From NCBI RefSeq assembly GCF_000423885.1, contig NZ_AUIV01000033.1, forward strand, positions 1 to 32,526: DNA of 32,526 bases. The letters run 5' to 3'. This DNA comes from Thermomonas fusca DSM 15424. GTDB lineage: Bacteria > Pseudomonadota > Gammaproteobacteria > Xanthomonadales > Xanthomonadaceae. This document shows, piece by piece, positions 18,751 to 26,546 of this stretch (the stretch's first letter is position 1; each line of letters starts with the position of its first letter). The position numbers and the translations under genes are program-made. The notes under the pieces were generated by a model. The model did not search any database. It was not told the origin of the DNA and worked only from the letters and a program-made list of their open reading frames with translations.

Positions 18751-19316
18751 CTGCCCAGGTGCAGCAACGCGCGCCCTTCGTCCGTCACCAGCGCCGACAG
18801 GTCGCCCCCGAAGGCGCCGTGCGCCTCCGCGAGATCGCGCACCGCAGCGATCTCCTGCGGCGTCAACACGCCGTCGCGGGCATTGCGCACGGCCTGGTCG
18901 AGCACCGTCGCCAGCACATGGCGCTGGGTGTGCAGGCTCGCGCCGATGTGCCCGCGTGCGTCCGCATGCACGACGAACCCTTGCGCCTCGCAGCTGCGGA
19001 CGAAATCCTGCGCCGCCAACGATGCGCCCCGGAACCATTCGGTGGCGCCACCGGCAAATGCCCGCATGGTCAACGGCACCGGGCAGGCGTGGGCTTTCAG
19101 GCGCCGGTGCAGCGCGGTCTCCAGCGCCTGTGCGTCGCCCCGCGATTCAGTTTCGACCAGCAGGCTGTGCTCGATGTCGAAGGCTTCGAACCAGCGCGGA
19201 TGGAAGGATGACCAGCGCGCGAGCGGGTCGGCAGTCAACCCGACCTTGAGCAGATCCTCGGCGCCACTCATGCGCAGCACGTAGAGGAAGGCGGGGCCGT
19301 GGCGGGCGCTGGGCAT
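18747..19316 (-). CDS. T5orf172/GIY-YIG-like domain protein
   Basis: A protein of about 189 residues. The N-terminal 90 residues match the Mug113/T5orf172 branch of the GIY-YIG fold: FLYVLRMSG, then LLKVGLTADPLARWSSFHP, a spacer, and a Glu-containing helix (DAQALETALHRRLKAH) before a Trp/Phe segment (GATEWFRG). The C-terminal half is helical and unrecognised. These domains are found in nucleases and phage proteins; whether this one cuts DNA is not known. The ATG at 19316 is a reasonable start because upstream in-frame sequence shows no family similarity, but no ribosome site is visible. It is convergent with the Nei-like gene (shared CTAG stop) and divergent from xth with 109 bp between. Confidence 0.7.
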   Translation of the reverse strand: MPSARHGPAFLYVLRMSGAEDLLKVGLTADPLARWSSFHPRWFEAFDIEHSLLVETESRGDAQALETALHRRLKAHACPVPLTMRAFAGGATEWFRGASLAAQDFVRSCEAQGFVVHADARGHIGASLHTQRHVLATVLDQAVRNARDGVLTPQEIAAVRDLAEAHGAFGGDLSALVTDEGRALLHLGS

Positions 19317-19425
19317 CGCGGTTTGTGGCCGATAAGTTGGAAGCGGAACGGGGCAGGCGACGCCGAACGGCGCCGGGTACGGTAGGCTGCGGCGGATTCG
19401 GTCCGCCTCGCCCCCAAGAGTCTGC

Positions 19426-20196
19426 ATGAAGATCGCCAGCTGGAACGTCAATTCGCTCAACGTGCGCCTGCCGCAGCTGCAGCAATGGCTGGCCGACTTC
19501 GCCCCGGACGTGGTGGGTCTGCAGGAAACCAAGCTGGAAGACCATCGCTTCCCGGACGACGCGCTACTGGAAGCCGGTTATCGCAGCGTCTTCCACGGTC
19601 AGAAGACCTACAACGGCGTGGCGATCCTGGCCCGTGAGCGCAGCATCGCGGACGTGCAGGTCGCCATTCCCGGCTTCGACGATCCGCAGGCGCGGGCGAT
19701 CGCGGCCAGCGTGGGTGACGTGCGCATCGTCAATCTCTACGTGGTCAACGGCCAGGACGTGGGCACCGACAAATACGCTTACAAGCTGCGCTGGCTGGAA
19801 GCGGTGCACGGCTGGCTGGCCGACGAGCTGCGCCGGCATCCGAAGCTGGTGGTGCTGGGCGATTTCAACATCGCGCCCGACGACCGCGACGTGCACGATC
19901 CGGCCACCTGGAACGACGGCCATATCCTCACTTCCACCGCCGAACGCGATGCCCTGCAGCGGCTGCTGGCGTTGGGCCTGCATGACGGCTTCCGGCTGCA
20001 CAACGACGAGGGTGGGATCTTCAGCTGGTGGGACTATCGGCAGGCGGCGTTCCGCCGCAATCTCGGCCTGCGCATCGACCTGACCCTGGTCTCGGACGCG
20101 CTGCGCGATGCGACGGTGGCCTCCGGCATCGACCGCAACCCGCGCCAGTGGGAACGGCCCAGCGACCACGCGCCGGCGTTCATCGAGCTGGGCTGA
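19426..20196 (+). CDS. xth: Exodeoxyribonuclease III (AP endonuclease)
   Basis: A 256-residue magnesium-dependent enzyme that cuts 5' to abasic sites and digests 3' ends in base-excision repair. Family residues are all visible: Asn7 in WNVNS, Glu34 in LQETK, the NLYVVNGQ loop near 103-110, Asp146 and Asn148 in GDFNIAP, and Asp247-His248 in SDHAP. The start at 19426 gives the canonical MKIASWNVNS. It would act directly after the Nei-like glycosylase encoded just upstream. A strong terminator follows. Confidence 0.95.
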   Translation: MKIASWNVNSLNVRLPQLQQWLADFAPDVVGLQETKLEDHRFPDDALLEAGYRSVFHGQKTYNGVAILARERSIADVQVAIPGFDDPQARAIAASVGDVRIVNLYVVNGQDVGTDKYAYKLRWLEAVHGWLADELRRHPKLVVLGDFNIAPDDRDVHDPATWNDGHILTSTAERDALQRLLALGLHDGFRLHNDEGGIFSWWDYRQAAFRRNLGLRIDLTLVSDALRDATVASGIDRNPRQWERPSDHAPAFIELG

Positions 20197-20219
20197 GCCG
20201 GCTCGCGGCCTCGCAATAA

Positions 20220-20248
20220 GCGAAGGCCCGGGGTTACCGGGCCTTCGC
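20220..20248. terminator. Strong bidirectional terminator hairpin
   Basis: GCGAAGGCCCG at 20220-20230 pairs with CGGGCCTTCGC at 20238-20248, with one more G-C pair inside and a five-base loop: a 12-bp perfect stem. It lies between the convergent xth and GlsB-type genes. A weak T-containing tail (CTTATT) follows on the minus strand. Confidence 0.8.
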
Positions 20249-20286
20249 AAGACATCCTTGTCCTGACATCCCTGTCAAGCCGGGTT

Positions 20287-20535
20287 TCAGCGCACGCGGC
20301 CGCGACGGAACAGGTTGACGATGGCGAGCAGGATGATCGCGCCAAGGAAGGCGGATACGTAGGCCATGACGCCGGCGCCGCCGATCAGCGGGGCAATCAG
20401 CCAGCCGCCAAGCCACGAACCGATGATGCCGACCACGACGTTGAGGATGATGCCCTGCTGGCCGTCGGTCTTCATGACGAGGCTGGCCAGCCAGCCGATG
20501 ATGCCGCCGATGATCAACCAGATGATGAGATTCAT
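20287..20535 (-). CDS. GlsB/YeaQ/YmgE family (transglycosylase-associated) membrane protein
   Basis: An 82-residue inner-membrane protein with three hydrophobic segments. It reads MNLIIWLIIGGIIGWLASLV, then a short polar turn (KTDGQQG), then glycine-rich helices (VVVGIIGSWLGGWLI and YVSAFLGAIILLAIVNL) and a basic tail RRGRVR. This is the PF04226 pattern, often induced by stress, with no defined molecular role. A strong ribosome site (CCAGGAGACACGTC) precedes the ATG at 20535. Convergent with xth and divergent from rsmG. Confidence 0.88.
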   Translation of the reverse strand: MNLIIWLIIGGIIGWLASLVMKTDGQQGIILNVVVGIIGSWLGGWLIAPLIGGAGVMAYVSAFLGAIILLAIVNLFRRGRVR

Positions 20536-20709
20536 GACGTGTCTCCTGGAAAACGGAAAGAAAGTCCCGGATGGGCTGGCTTGTCTGACCCGACGCGCAA
20601 ATCGCGGCGGACGGATGCAGTCTTCCCCAGCCCGCGTGATGACCGCGTTCGCACGCCTGAGCCGTCGTTCAGCGATGCCGACGGCGCGTGAAGACGGCAA
20701 CCGCCGCGG
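20536..20709. other. Divergent intergenic region before rsmG
   Basis: About 175 bp between two divergent genes. Beyond the ribosome site of the GlsB-type gene and the rsmG -10-like box at its right edge, I see no repeat, operator or terminator. Confidence 0.4.
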
Positions 20710-20721
20710 CATACTGTGCGC
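20710..20721 (+). promoter_or_regulatory. rsmG -10-like box, leaderless type
   Basis: CATACT at 20710-20715 is followed by GTGCGC and the ATG at 20722. The hexamer matches TATAAT at four of six positions. The spacing is the same six bases as at polA, uvrD and hemB. If correct, it excludes the GTG at 20716 as the start, since that would lie before the RNA start. Confidence 0.4.
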
Positions 20722-21363
20722 ATGACTGTGGATACCGATTCGCTGCGCCCCGAGCTTGAAGCAGGCCTTGCGCAACTCGATCTCGAGCCCGCGCTGGCCG
20801 CGCCGCTGCTGGACTACCTGGCGCTGCTGGCGCGCTGGAACGCGACCTACAACCTCACCGCCATCCGCGACCCGCGCGAAATGCTGGCCAAGCACCTGCT
20901 GGACTCGCTGGCGATGCAGCCATTCGTGCGCGGGATCGGCACGCTCGCCGACCTCGGCACCGGCCCCGGCCTGCCCGGCATCCCGCTGGCCATCGCCACG
21001 CCGGGCCTGCAGGTGACGCTGGTGGAAAGCAACGGCAAGAAGGCGCGCTTCCTGCGCGAGGCGGTGCGCCAGCTCAAGCTGGGCAATGTGCAGGTGGCGG
21101 AATCGCGGATCGAAGCGTTCCGGCCCGGCACCACGTTCGACGCCATCACCGCGCGCGCGCTGGCCACCCTGCCGCTGATCCTGCAGCTGGGCGGGCACCT
21201 GCCCGGCCCCGACGGCAGGCTGCTGGCGATGAAGGGCGTGCTGCCGGATGACGAGATCGCCGCGCTGCCGGCGGGATGGCGGGTCGCCGCGATCCATCCG
21301 CTGCGCGTGCCGGGACTTTCCGCCGAGCGCCATTTGCTGGAAATCGTGCGTACCCGGGCATAA
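20722..21363 (+). CDS. rsmG: 16S rRNA (guanine527-N7)-methyltransferase
   Basis: A 213-residue SAM-dependent methyltransferase that modifies G527 of 16S rRNA. Typical segments are RWNATYNLTAIR at residues 38-49, HLLDSL at 58-63, the SAM-binding loop DLGTGPGLPG at 77-86 and the motif ARALATLP. The ATG at 20722 is preferred over a GTG six bases upstream. It is followed after 61 bp by parA, an order (rsmG-parA-parB) that is common close to the chromosomal origin. Confidence 0.95.
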   Translation: MTVDTDSLRPELEAGLAQLDLEPALAAPLLDYLALLARWNATYNLTAIRDPREMLAKHLLDSLAMQPFVRGIGTLADLGTGPGLPGIPLAIATPGLQVTLVESNGKKARFLREAVRQLKLGNVQVAESRIEAFRPGTTFDAITARALATLPLILQLGGHLPGPDGRLLAMKGVLPDDEIAALPAGWRVAAIHPLRVPGLSAERHLLEIVRTRA

Positions 21364-21424
21364 GGCATAATCCTCTGTCGCCTGCCTGCCCCGGCGCAGG
21401 CCCAGCCGCAGGAACACACGCCGC

Positions 21425-22219
21425 ATGGCCCGCATCATCGCCATTGCCAACCAGAAGGGTGGGGTCGGCAAGACCACGACCGCCGTCAACCTCGCCGCCG
21501 CGCTGGCGCGGACGCCCATGCGCGTGCTGCTGGTGGACCTGGATCCGCAGGGCAACGCCACCATGGGCAGCGGCATCGACAAGCGCGAGCTCGGCGCGTC
21601 GGTGACCGACGTCCTGCTGGGCGAGGCACAGCCGGCCGAAGCGGTAGTGCGCAGCGCCGACGGCTACGACCTGCTGCCCGGCAACATCGACCTGACCGCC
21701 GCCGAGCTCCAGCTGATGGACGCCACCAACCGCGAAGGCCGGCTGAAGGCCGCGCTGGAAACCCTGCGCGGCGGCTACGATTTCGTGCTGATCGACTGCC
21801 CGCCTTCGCTGTCGGTGCTCACCCTCAATGCGCTGACCGCGGCGGACTCCGTGCTGGTGCCGATGCAGTGCGAGTACTACGCGCTGGAAGGCCTGTCGGC
21901 GCTGATCGACACCATCGAGGGCCTGAAGGGCCGGTTCAACCCTGCGCTCGAGATCGAAGGCGTGCTGCGCACCATGTTCGACGTGCGCAATAACCTTGCC
22001 AACGCGGTGTCGGCCGAACTGACCAACCACTTCGGCGACCTGGTGTTCCGCACCATCGTGCCGCGCAACGTGCGCCTGGCCGAAGCGCCCAGCCATGGCC
22101 AGAGCATCCTCGGCTACGACAAGGCCAGCCGCGGCAGCGTGGCCTATCTTGGCCTGGCCGGCGAAGTCCTGCGCCGCCAGCGCGAACGCAGCCAGAAACA
22201 GAAGGAGACCGCCGCATGA
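21425..22219 (+). CDS. parA: Chromosome-partitioning ATPase ParA (Soj)
   Basis: A 264-residue deviant-Walker ATPase that binds the nucleoid and is driven by ParB to segregate the origin region. The deviant Walker A reads KGGVGKTT at 11-18 with signature Lys11; Walker A' is LLVDLDPQGNAT and Walker B is FVLIDCPPSLS. There is no N-terminal helix-turn-helix domain, which marks the chromosomal (or type Ib) form rather than the type Ia plasmid form. A promoter-like CATAAT at 21366-21371 lies about 50 bp before the start. Its stop overlaps the parB start by 4 bp (ATGA). Confidence 0.94.
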   Translation: MARIIAIANQKGGVGKTTTAVNLAAALARTPMRVLLVDLDPQGNATMGSGIDKRELGASVTDVLLGEAQPAEAVVRSADGYDLLPGNIDLTAAELQLMDATNREGRLKAALETLRGGYDFVLIDCPPSLSVLTLNALTAADSVLVPMQCEYYALEGLSALIDTIEGLKGRFNPALEIEGVLRTMFDVRNNLANAVSAELTNHFGDLVFRTIVPRNVRLAEAPSHGQSILGYDKASRGSVAYLGLAGEVLRRQRERSQKQKETAA

Positions 22220-23157
22220 CTGCTGGCAAGGAGGCCGCAAAGGGCGGTGCCAAGAAGCGTGGCCTGGGCCGCGGACTGGAAGCCCTGCTGGGCCCCAAGG
22301 CAGCGGCCGATGCGCCGGCGCTGCAGGCAATGCCGGGCGACGTGCTGCGCACCCTGCCGGTGGACGCGATGGTGTCGGGCAAGTACCAGCCGCGTCGCAC
22401 CATGGACGACGCCAAGCTGGACGAGTTGGCCGCGTCGATCCGCGCGCAGGGCGTGATCCAGCCGATCGTGGTGCGCGAGCGCATGGGCGCCGACGGCAAG
22501 GGCGGCCGCACCTACGAGATCATCGCCGGCGAGCGCCGCTGGCGCGCGTCGCAGCGCGCGGGCCTGGCGGAAGTGCCGGTGGTGGTGCGCGAGGTCGACG
22601 ACCGCACCGTGGTGGCGATGGCGCTGATCGAGAACATCCAGCGCGAAGACCTCAACCCGCTGGAGGAAGCGCAGGCGCTGCAGCGGCTGATCGACGAGTT
22701 CGACCTGACCCACGCCGCCGCCGCCGAAGCGGTGGGCCGCTCACGCGCCGCGGTGTCCAACCTGCTGCGCCTGCTGGAGCTGCCGGAAGCCGTGCGCGTG
22801 CTGGTGCAGACCGGCGCGATAGAAATGGGCCACGCACGCGCGCTGCTGCCGCTGGCCGAGCCGATGGCGGTGGCACTGGCGAAACAGGCGGCCGAGGAAG
22901 GCTGGTCCGTGCGCCAGGTCGAACACCGCGTGCAGCAGATCGCCGCCGGCAAGGTGCCGGTGGAGCCCCGGAAGTCCGCGCCGAAGGCAAAGCCGCCGCA
23001 GGCCGACATCGCCGCGCTGGAGCGCGAGCTGTCAGACACGCTGGGCAGCAAGGTCAACGTGCTCAACGGCCGCGGCAACAAGGGCAAGCTGGTGATCCAC
23101 TACGCCAACCTCGACGCGCTGGACGGCGTGCTGGAGCGGCTGCGCAACCGGTCGTGA
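22216..23157 (+). CDS. parB: Chromosome-partitioning protein ParB (CTPase, parS-binding)
   Basis: A 313-residue ParB/Spo0J protein that binds parS, clamps DNA in a CTP-dependent way and stimulates ParA. It starts with a basic segment (KKRGLGRGLEALLG), the ParA-contacting end. The CTP-binding motifs GERRWRA and ENIQREDLNPLEEA are intact, followed by the helix-turn-helix (AAAEAVGRSRAAVSNLLRLL) and GHARALL. The C-terminal dimer domain includes LERELSDTLGSKVNV. It overlaps parA by 4 bp. I did not see a palindrome of the TGTTTCACGTGAAACA type by eye anywhere in the window. Confidence 0.95.
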   Translation: MTAGKEAAKGGAKKRGLGRGLEALLGPKAAADAPALQAMPGDVLRTLPVDAMVSGKYQPRRTMDDAKLDELAASIRAQGVIQPIVVRERMGADGKGGRTYEIIAGERRWRASQRAGLAEVPVVVREVDDRTVVAMALIENIQREDLNPLEEAQALQRLIDEFDLTHAAAAEAVGRSRAAVSNLLRLLELPEAVRVLVQTGAIEMGHARALLPLAEPMAVALAKQAAEEGWSVRQVEHRVQQIAAGKVPVEPRKSAPKAKPPQADIAALERELSDTLGSKVNVLNGRGNKGKLVIHYANLDALDGVLERLRNRS

Positions 23158-23170
23158 GGTCACAACGCGC

Positions 23171-23902
23171 ATGAGCGGATCGCCGCAACTCTCGGTCGTC
23201 GTCCCGGTCCACAACGAGGAAGACAACGTCGCCCCGCTGGTCGGCGAGATCGTGGCCGCGCTGCGTGGGCGGATCGACTTCGAAATCGTGTACGTGGACG
23301 ACGCCTCCCGCGACGCCACCCTGGCGCGCCTGCGCGAGTTGCAGGCGACGACGCCAGAACTGCGGGTGGTCCGCCACCTGGCCAACGCCGGCCAGAGCAC
23401 CGCCGTGCGCAACGGGGTCAAGGCCGCGCGCGCGCCGTGGATCGCGACGCTGGACGGCGACGGCCAGAACAACCCGGCCGACATTCCCAACCTGCTGGCC
23501 AAACGTGACGCTTCGCCCGAGGCGGTGAAGCTGTTCGCCGGCTGGCGGGTCAACCGCCAGGATTCCGGCAGCAAGCGCTGGGCGTCGAAATTCGCCAACG
23601 CGATCCGAGCACGGCTGCTGCGCGACGCCACCCCCGACACCGGCTGCGGCATCAAGCTGTTCGCCCGCGAAGCGTTCCTCGACCTGCCCTACTTCGACCA
23701 CATGCACCGCTACCTGCCAGCGCTGATGCAGCGCGCCGGCTGGCAGACCGTCAGCGTGCCGGTCAACCACCGCCACCGCACCGCCGGCGTGTCCAAGTAC
23801 AACAACCTCGGCCGCGCCATGGTCGGCATCAAGGACCTGTTCGGGGTGTCCTGGCTGATCCAGCGCAGCCGCCGCACCGGCACCGAGGAATTGCCGCGGT
23901 GA
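23171..23902 (+). CDS. GT2 glycosyltransferase, dolichyl/undecaprenyl-phosphate sugar transferase-like
   Basis: A 243-residue family 2 glycosyltransferase with the GT-A fold: LSVVVPVHNEEDNV at the start, the YVDDASRD nucleotide-binding site, and ATLDGDGQNNP with the metal-binding DxD. No C-terminal transmembrane segment is obvious, unlike ArnC. It would move a sugar from a nucleotide donor to a polyprenyl phosphate. It is 13 bp after parB and overlaps the next gene by 4 bp. That next gene, an LpxB-N-type membrane protein, often accompanies such a transferase together with an ArnT-like GT39 enzyme; the third partner is absent here. Sugar and acceptor unknown. Confidence 0.88.
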   Translation: MSGSPQLSVVVPVHNEEDNVAPLVGEIVAALRGRIDFEIVYVDDASRDATLARLRELQATTPELRVVRHLANAGQSTAVRNGVKAARAPWIATLDGDGQNNPADIPNLLAKRDASPEAVKLFAGWRVNRQDSGSKRWASKFANAIRARLLRDATPDTGCGIKLFAREAFLDLPYFDHMHRYLPALMQRAGWQTVSVPVNHRHRTAGVSKYNNLGRAMVGIKDLFGVSWLIQRSRRTGTEELPR

Positions 23903-24258
23903 TCGCGATGCTGGCGGCGGCGCCGGCCGGTTTCATGGACACGCCGCTGGCGGCGCTGGCCTGGACCGGCATCCACATGAGCCCGTGGAAGCTGATCGGG
24001 CTGGTCGGCGCGCTGATGTTCGGCGGCCGCTGGCTGGTGCAGTTCATCGCCAGCAAGCGCCACGGCAAGCCGGTGATCCCGCGGCTGTTCTGGTACATGA
24101 GCATCCTCGGCAGCCTGATGACGCTGAGCTATTTCGTGTTCGGCAAGAACGACGCGGTGGGCATCCTGCAGAACCTGTTCCCCAGTTTCACCGCCTGCTA
24201 CAGCCTGTACCTGGACATCCGCCATCGCGGCTGGAAGCGCGACCGCGCCGGCCATTGA
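23899..24258 (+). CDS. Lipid-A-disaccharide synthase N-terminal-like membrane protein (LAB_N)
   Basis: A 119-residue membrane protein of the LAB_N domain family (PF07578). Hydrophobic segments lie at about residues 30-46 (KLIGLVGALMFGGRWLVQF), 65-82 (LFWYMSILGSLMTLSYFVFG) and 88-103. The ending LYLDIRHRGW is a family hallmark, as is RWLVQFIASK. It starts with GTG overlapping the GT2 stop as GTGA; an ATG at 23908 is an alternative. The family is thought to work with polyprenyl-phosphate glycosyltransferases in modifying envelope lipids, but its exact role is not defined. Confidence 0.85.
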   Translation: MIAMLAAAPAGFMDTPLAALAWTGIHMSPWKLIGLVGALMFGGRWLVQFIASKRHGKPVIPRLFWYMSILGSLMTLSYFVFGKNDAVGILQNLFPSFTACYSLYLDIRHRGWKRDRAGH

Positions 24259-24275
24259 GCCGCCTGTCTCGATGC

Positions 24276-24281
24276 TACGAT
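24276..24281 (+). promoter_or_regulatory. Possible -10 box of the DUF885 gene
   Basis: TACGAT at 24276-24281 would start RNA near 24288. This favours translation from the GTG at 24314 over the in-frame ATG at 24272, which would lie upstream of the transcript. Confidence 0.35.
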
Positions 24282-24313
24282 CCGGGCACCTGACCACCGC
24301 CGGTTCCCGCCCC

Positions 24314-26116
24314 GTGAAGTCCATCGCCCGCGCCAGCCTGCTGGCCCTGTGCCTGTCGTCCGCCTTCGCCCACGCACAGACCGCGCCCGCCGCGCCGGTT
24401 GCCGCCCAGTCGAGCAATGCCGCCGATGCCGCGTTCCGCGCGATCTACCAGGCCGAATGGAAATGGCGGATGCAGCAGGCCGGGGCGTGGACCGAAGACA
24501 GCGACGAGACCAGCCGCACGCCCGCGCGCAGCCTGCCCGACGTCAGCACAGAAGCGTTACAGAAGCAGCTCACCTATCTCGACGGCGTGCTGCGCCAGCT
24601 CGACGGCATCGAGGTGGCCGCGCTGTCGCCGGCCGAGCAGCTGAACTACGCGATCTACCGTCCGCAGATCGAGCACAAAGCAGCGGAGATCCGCCTGCGC
24701 GACCACGAGATGCCGTTCAATTCCGACAGCTCGTTCTGGTCGAACCTCGACTTCATGGCCCGCGCCAACCTGCGCAGCGCCGACGATTACCGCGCCTACG
24801 CGGCGCGGTTGCGCGACGTGCCGCGCTACTTCGACCAGCAGATCGCCAACATGCGCACCGGGCTGGCGCGCGGCTTCTCGGTGCCGCGCGCGGTGCTGCC
24901 GGGCCGCGACGTGTCGATCGCGACGACCGCGGAGCTGAAGGATCCGGAAGCCGCCTCGCTGTGGGCGCCCTACAAGACGATCCCGGCCGGCATCCCCACC
25001 GCCGAGCAGGACGCGCTGCGCGCCGAAGGCCGCGCCGCGATCCGCGAGGCGGTGATCCCCGCCTTCGCCAGACTGCTGGTGTTTTTCCGCAGCGAGTACA
25101 TGCCGAAAGCGCGCGCCACGCTGGCGGCCGAGGCGATGCCGAACGGCGAGGCCTGGTATCGCGAGCAGATCCGCAAATACACCACCCTGGAGCTGACGCC
25201 CGACCAGATCCACGCCATCGGCCTGCAGGAAGTGGCCGGCATCCGCGCCGAGATGGAGGCGATCATCGACGGCCTGGGCTTCGCAGGCAAATCGAAGGAA
25301 ACCCGCTTCAACGATTTCCTGACCTTCCTGCGCACCGACCCGCAGTTCTACGCATCGAGCCCGCAGGAGTTGCTCAACCACGCCGCCTGGATCAGCAAGC
25401 GGGTGGACGGACAGGTCGGCAAGATCATCGGCACCCTGCCGCGCGGGCGCTTCACCATCGTGCCGGTGCCGCCGGCGATCGCGCCGTTCTGGACCGCAGG
25501 CCGCGGCGGCGCCGGCACCTACTGGGTCAACACCTATGACCTGCCGTCGCGCCCGCTGTACAACCTGCCCGCGCTGACCCTGCACGAGTCCGCCCCCGGT
25601 CACGCGCTGCAGGGCTCGCTGGTGCAGGAACAGGGCGAAGTGCCCGGGTTCCGCAAGGAATACATCAGCGCCTACGGCGAGGGCTGGGGCCTGTACAGCG
25701 AATGGCTGGGCAAGGAGATGGGCATCTACGAGACGCCCTACGACGACTTCGGCCGGCTCACCTACGCGATGTGGCGCGCCTGCCGGCTGGTCATCGACAC
25801 CGGCGTCCACCACAAGGGCTGGAGCCGCGATCAGGCGCTGGCCTACCTGCGCGACAACACCGCGCTGTCCGAGCACGAGGTGACCACCGAGGTCGACCGC
25901 TACATCAGCTGGCCGGGCCAGGCGTTGAGCTACAAGCTGGGCGAGCTCACCATCATGCGCCTGCGCCGCGAGGCCGAAGCCGCGCTGGGGCCGAGATTCG
26001 ACGTGCGCGCCTTCCACGACGCCATCCTGTCGCAGGGCTCGGTGCCGCTGCCGGTGCTGGAATCGCAGATCCGCGCGTGGGTGGTGGCGGTGCAGGCCGA
26101 GGCGAAGACAAAGTAG
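24314..26116 (+). CDS. DUF885 family secreted metallopeptidase-like protein
   Basis: A protein of about 600 residues with a signal peptide (MKSIARASLLALCLSSAFAH, from a GTG start) and one DUF885 domain. The family motif HESAPGH is at residues 424-430 and a second conserved segment YGEGWGLYSEWL follows near 455; together they recall a zinc peptidase site (HExxPGH with a downstream Glu). Activity has not been shown for this protein. The frame begins at ATG 24272, but the signal-peptide core and a -10-like box favour GTG 24314. It is on the same strand as, and 55 bp after, the LAB_N gene and is followed by a terminator-like hairpin. Confidence 0.85.
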   Translation: MKSIARASLLALCLSSAFAHAQTAPAAPVAAQSSNAADAAFRAIYQAEWKWRMQQAGAWTEDSDETSRTPARSLPDVSTEALQKQLTYLDGVLRQLDGIEVAALSPAEQLNYAIYRPQIEHKAAEIRLRDHEMPFNSDSSFWSNLDFMARANLRSADDYRAYAARLRDVPRYFDQQIANMRTGLARGFSVPRAVLPGRDVSIATTAELKDPEAASLWAPYKTIPAGIPTAEQDALRAEGRAAIREAVIPAFARLLVFFRSEYMPKARATLAAEAMPNGEAWYREQIRKYTTLELTPDQIHAIGLQEVAGIRAEMEAIIDGLGFAGKSKETRFNDFLTFLRTDPQFYASSPQELLNHAAWISKRVDGQVGKIIGTLPRGRFTIVPVPPAIAPFWTAGRGGAGTYWVNTYDLPSRPLYNLPALTLHESAPGHALQGSLVQEQGEVPGFRKEYISAYGEGWGLYSEWLGKEMGIYETPYDDFGRLTYAMWRACRLVIDTGVHHKGWSRDQALAYLRDNTALSEHEVTTEVDRYISWPGQALSYKLGELTIMRLRREAEAALGPRFDVRAFHDAILSQGSVPLPVLESQIRAWVVAVQAEAKTK

Positions 26117-26128
26117 GAATCGCGTCTA

Positions 26129-26153
26129 CCCTCCCCTGCAGGGGCAGGGTTTT
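26129..26153 (+). terminator. Probable intrinsic terminator of the DUF885 gene
   Basis: CCCT plus the palindrome CCCCTGCAGGGG (26133-26144) plus AGGG form a stem with one bulged C, followed at once by TTTT (26150-26153). It lies 12 bp after the DUF885 stop codon. Confidence 0.6.
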
Positions 26154-26165
26154 CAAGCCAAGTGC

Positions 26166-26194
26166 TTGCCTGGAAATGGGTTTCCCCGCATAAT
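26166..26194 (+). promoter_or_regulatory. rpmB-rpmG promoter
   Basis: TTGCCT (26166-26171) and CATAAT (26189-26194) are separated by exactly 17 bp and match the sigma-70 -35 and -10 boxes at four and five positions. RNA would start near 26201, giving a leader of about 95 nt before rpmB. I see no clear riboswitch or ribosomal-protein-binding fold in that leader. Confidence 0.65.
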
Positions 26195-26296
26195 GCGCGG
26201 CTCGCTGCGTCCTGCAGCGCTTCCCGTCGTGGATTTCACGCCGGGGCCGCCGTCACCCGGGCTACGGGCGACAACCACACACCATCGAGGTGCACA

Positions 26297-26533
26297 GTGT
26301 CCAAAGTCTGCCAAGTCACCGGCAAGCGCACGATCTCCGGCAACAATGTTTCGCATTCGAACCGGAAAACCCGTCGTCGCTTCATGCCCAACCTCCACGA
26401 GCGTCGCTTCTGGGTCGCTTCGGAAAACCGCTGGATCAAGCTCCGCATTTCCAATGCCGCGCTGCGCACCATCGACAAAAACGGCATCGATGCCGTCCTG
26501 GCCGACCTGCGCAAGCAGGGCGAGAAGGTCTGA
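26297..26533 (+). CDS. rpmB: 50S ribosomal protein L28
   Basis: A 78-residue ribosomal protein starting at a GTG: MSKVCQVTGKRTISGNNVSH, then the basic NRKTRRRFMPNLHERRFW and the C-terminal RTIDKNGIDAVLADLRKQGEKV. Length and sequence are as in E. coli L28. The GTG start is fixed by the conserved SKVCQVTG beginning. rpmG follows after 13 bp in the usual rpmBG operon. Confidence 0.97.
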   Translation: MSKVCQVTGKRTISGNNVSHSNRKTRRRFMPNLHERRFWVASENRWIKLRISNAALRTIDKNGIDAVLADLRKQGEKV

Positions 26534-26546
26534 GGAGGACTGAATC

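Noticed and set aside
20727..20735. TGTGGATAC as a DnaA box and hence an origin near rsmG.
   Set aside because: A single near-match within rsmG coding sequence, without a cluster of boxes or an AT-rich unwinding region.
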